Shown: piece by piece, positions 63,967 to 64,000 of the stretch
Layout: the number at the start of each line of letters is the position of its first letter
Numbering within the stretch: the stretch's first letter is position 1
Assembly (NCBI RefSeq): GCF_013450155.1
Contig: NZ_JACCKD010000010.1
Location: 1-64,000 of the forward strand
DNA from: Haloechinothrix aidingensis
Lineage (GTDB): Bacteria > Actinomycetota > Actinomycetes > Mycobacteriales > Pseudonocardiaceae
DNA length: 64,000 nucleotides
Reading direction: 5' to 3'
Notes under the pieces: model-generated
What the model saw: the letters and a program-made list of their open reading frames with translations, nothing else
What the model was told of the DNA's origin: nothing
Databases searched by the model: none
Position numbers and translations under genes: made by a program

Positions 63967-64000
63967 CGGACTCGTCCCACGCTCGCCCCTCGGGTGCAGG

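Overview
The window is high-GC actinobacterial DNA, most likely from Pseudonocardiaceae. Support for that: GTG starts are frequent, several transcripts look leaderless, and the blocks argC-J-B-D-F-R-G-H, infC-rpmI-rplT-tsnR-pheS-pheT, a CoaE-GrpB fusion, and pdtaR next to tRNA-Leu(CAA) all have actinobacterial order. The species cannot be named from sequence alone.

Layout. Bases 1-70 (minus) are the leader of an rRNA operon whose 16S gene lies just outside the left edge. From 13.4 kb down to 0.6 kb the minus strand carries the arginine pathway (argCJBDFRGH), then an alkyladenine DNA glycosylase, tyrS and a long acyl-CoA dehydrogenase. The argC promoter is overlapped by an ARG-box-like operator and appears to give a leaderless mRNA. 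At 13.4-15.3 kb three copies of a paired 15-bp repeat surround a GNAT gene and an AbiEi/DUF559-like gene. At 15.3-21.3 kb (minus) lies the translation operon infC to pheT, with a probable ATC start for infC.

Between 21.4 and 31.3 kb are DUF1844, SRPBCC, uvrA, a metallo-beta-lactamase-fold hydrolase, a serpin lipoprotein, an SCO6745-like gene, an Xre/MbcA-RES toxin-antitoxin pair ending in a 34-bp tandem hairpin repeat, and a TerC exporter behind a yybP-ykoY (manganese) riboswitch. At 31.4-35.3 kb an unusual gene fuses an extracytoplasmic alpha/beta hydrolase to a cytoplasmic ABC ATPase and is coupled to an ABC-2 permease. uvrB, DUF402, coaE-grpB and rpsA follow.

At 41.8-49.9 kb are a methyltransferase, a double GNAT, a degenerate ABC protein, a YhgE/Pip gene cut by one in-frame TAG, polA and a PaaI thioesterase. 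At 50.0-55.5 kb is a complete branched-chain amino acid ABC transporter (livK facing livHMGF); its LivH carries an extra exported domain. The right end has pdtaR, tRNA-Leu(CAA), an IS481 remnant, an ATP-grasp/MFS pair, a Tat-exported PhoX-like protein, a SorC-type regulator and a VOC protein.

Shared regulation: uvrA, uvrB and polA all carry a promoter of the form (C/G)TGTCGGG-x-N8-TAnnnT, resembling the RecA-independent DNA-damage (PafBC/RecA-NDp) promoter. Two copies of a 22-bp-arm inverted repeat (38.1 and 46.5 kb) act as shared terminator-like elements between convergent genes.
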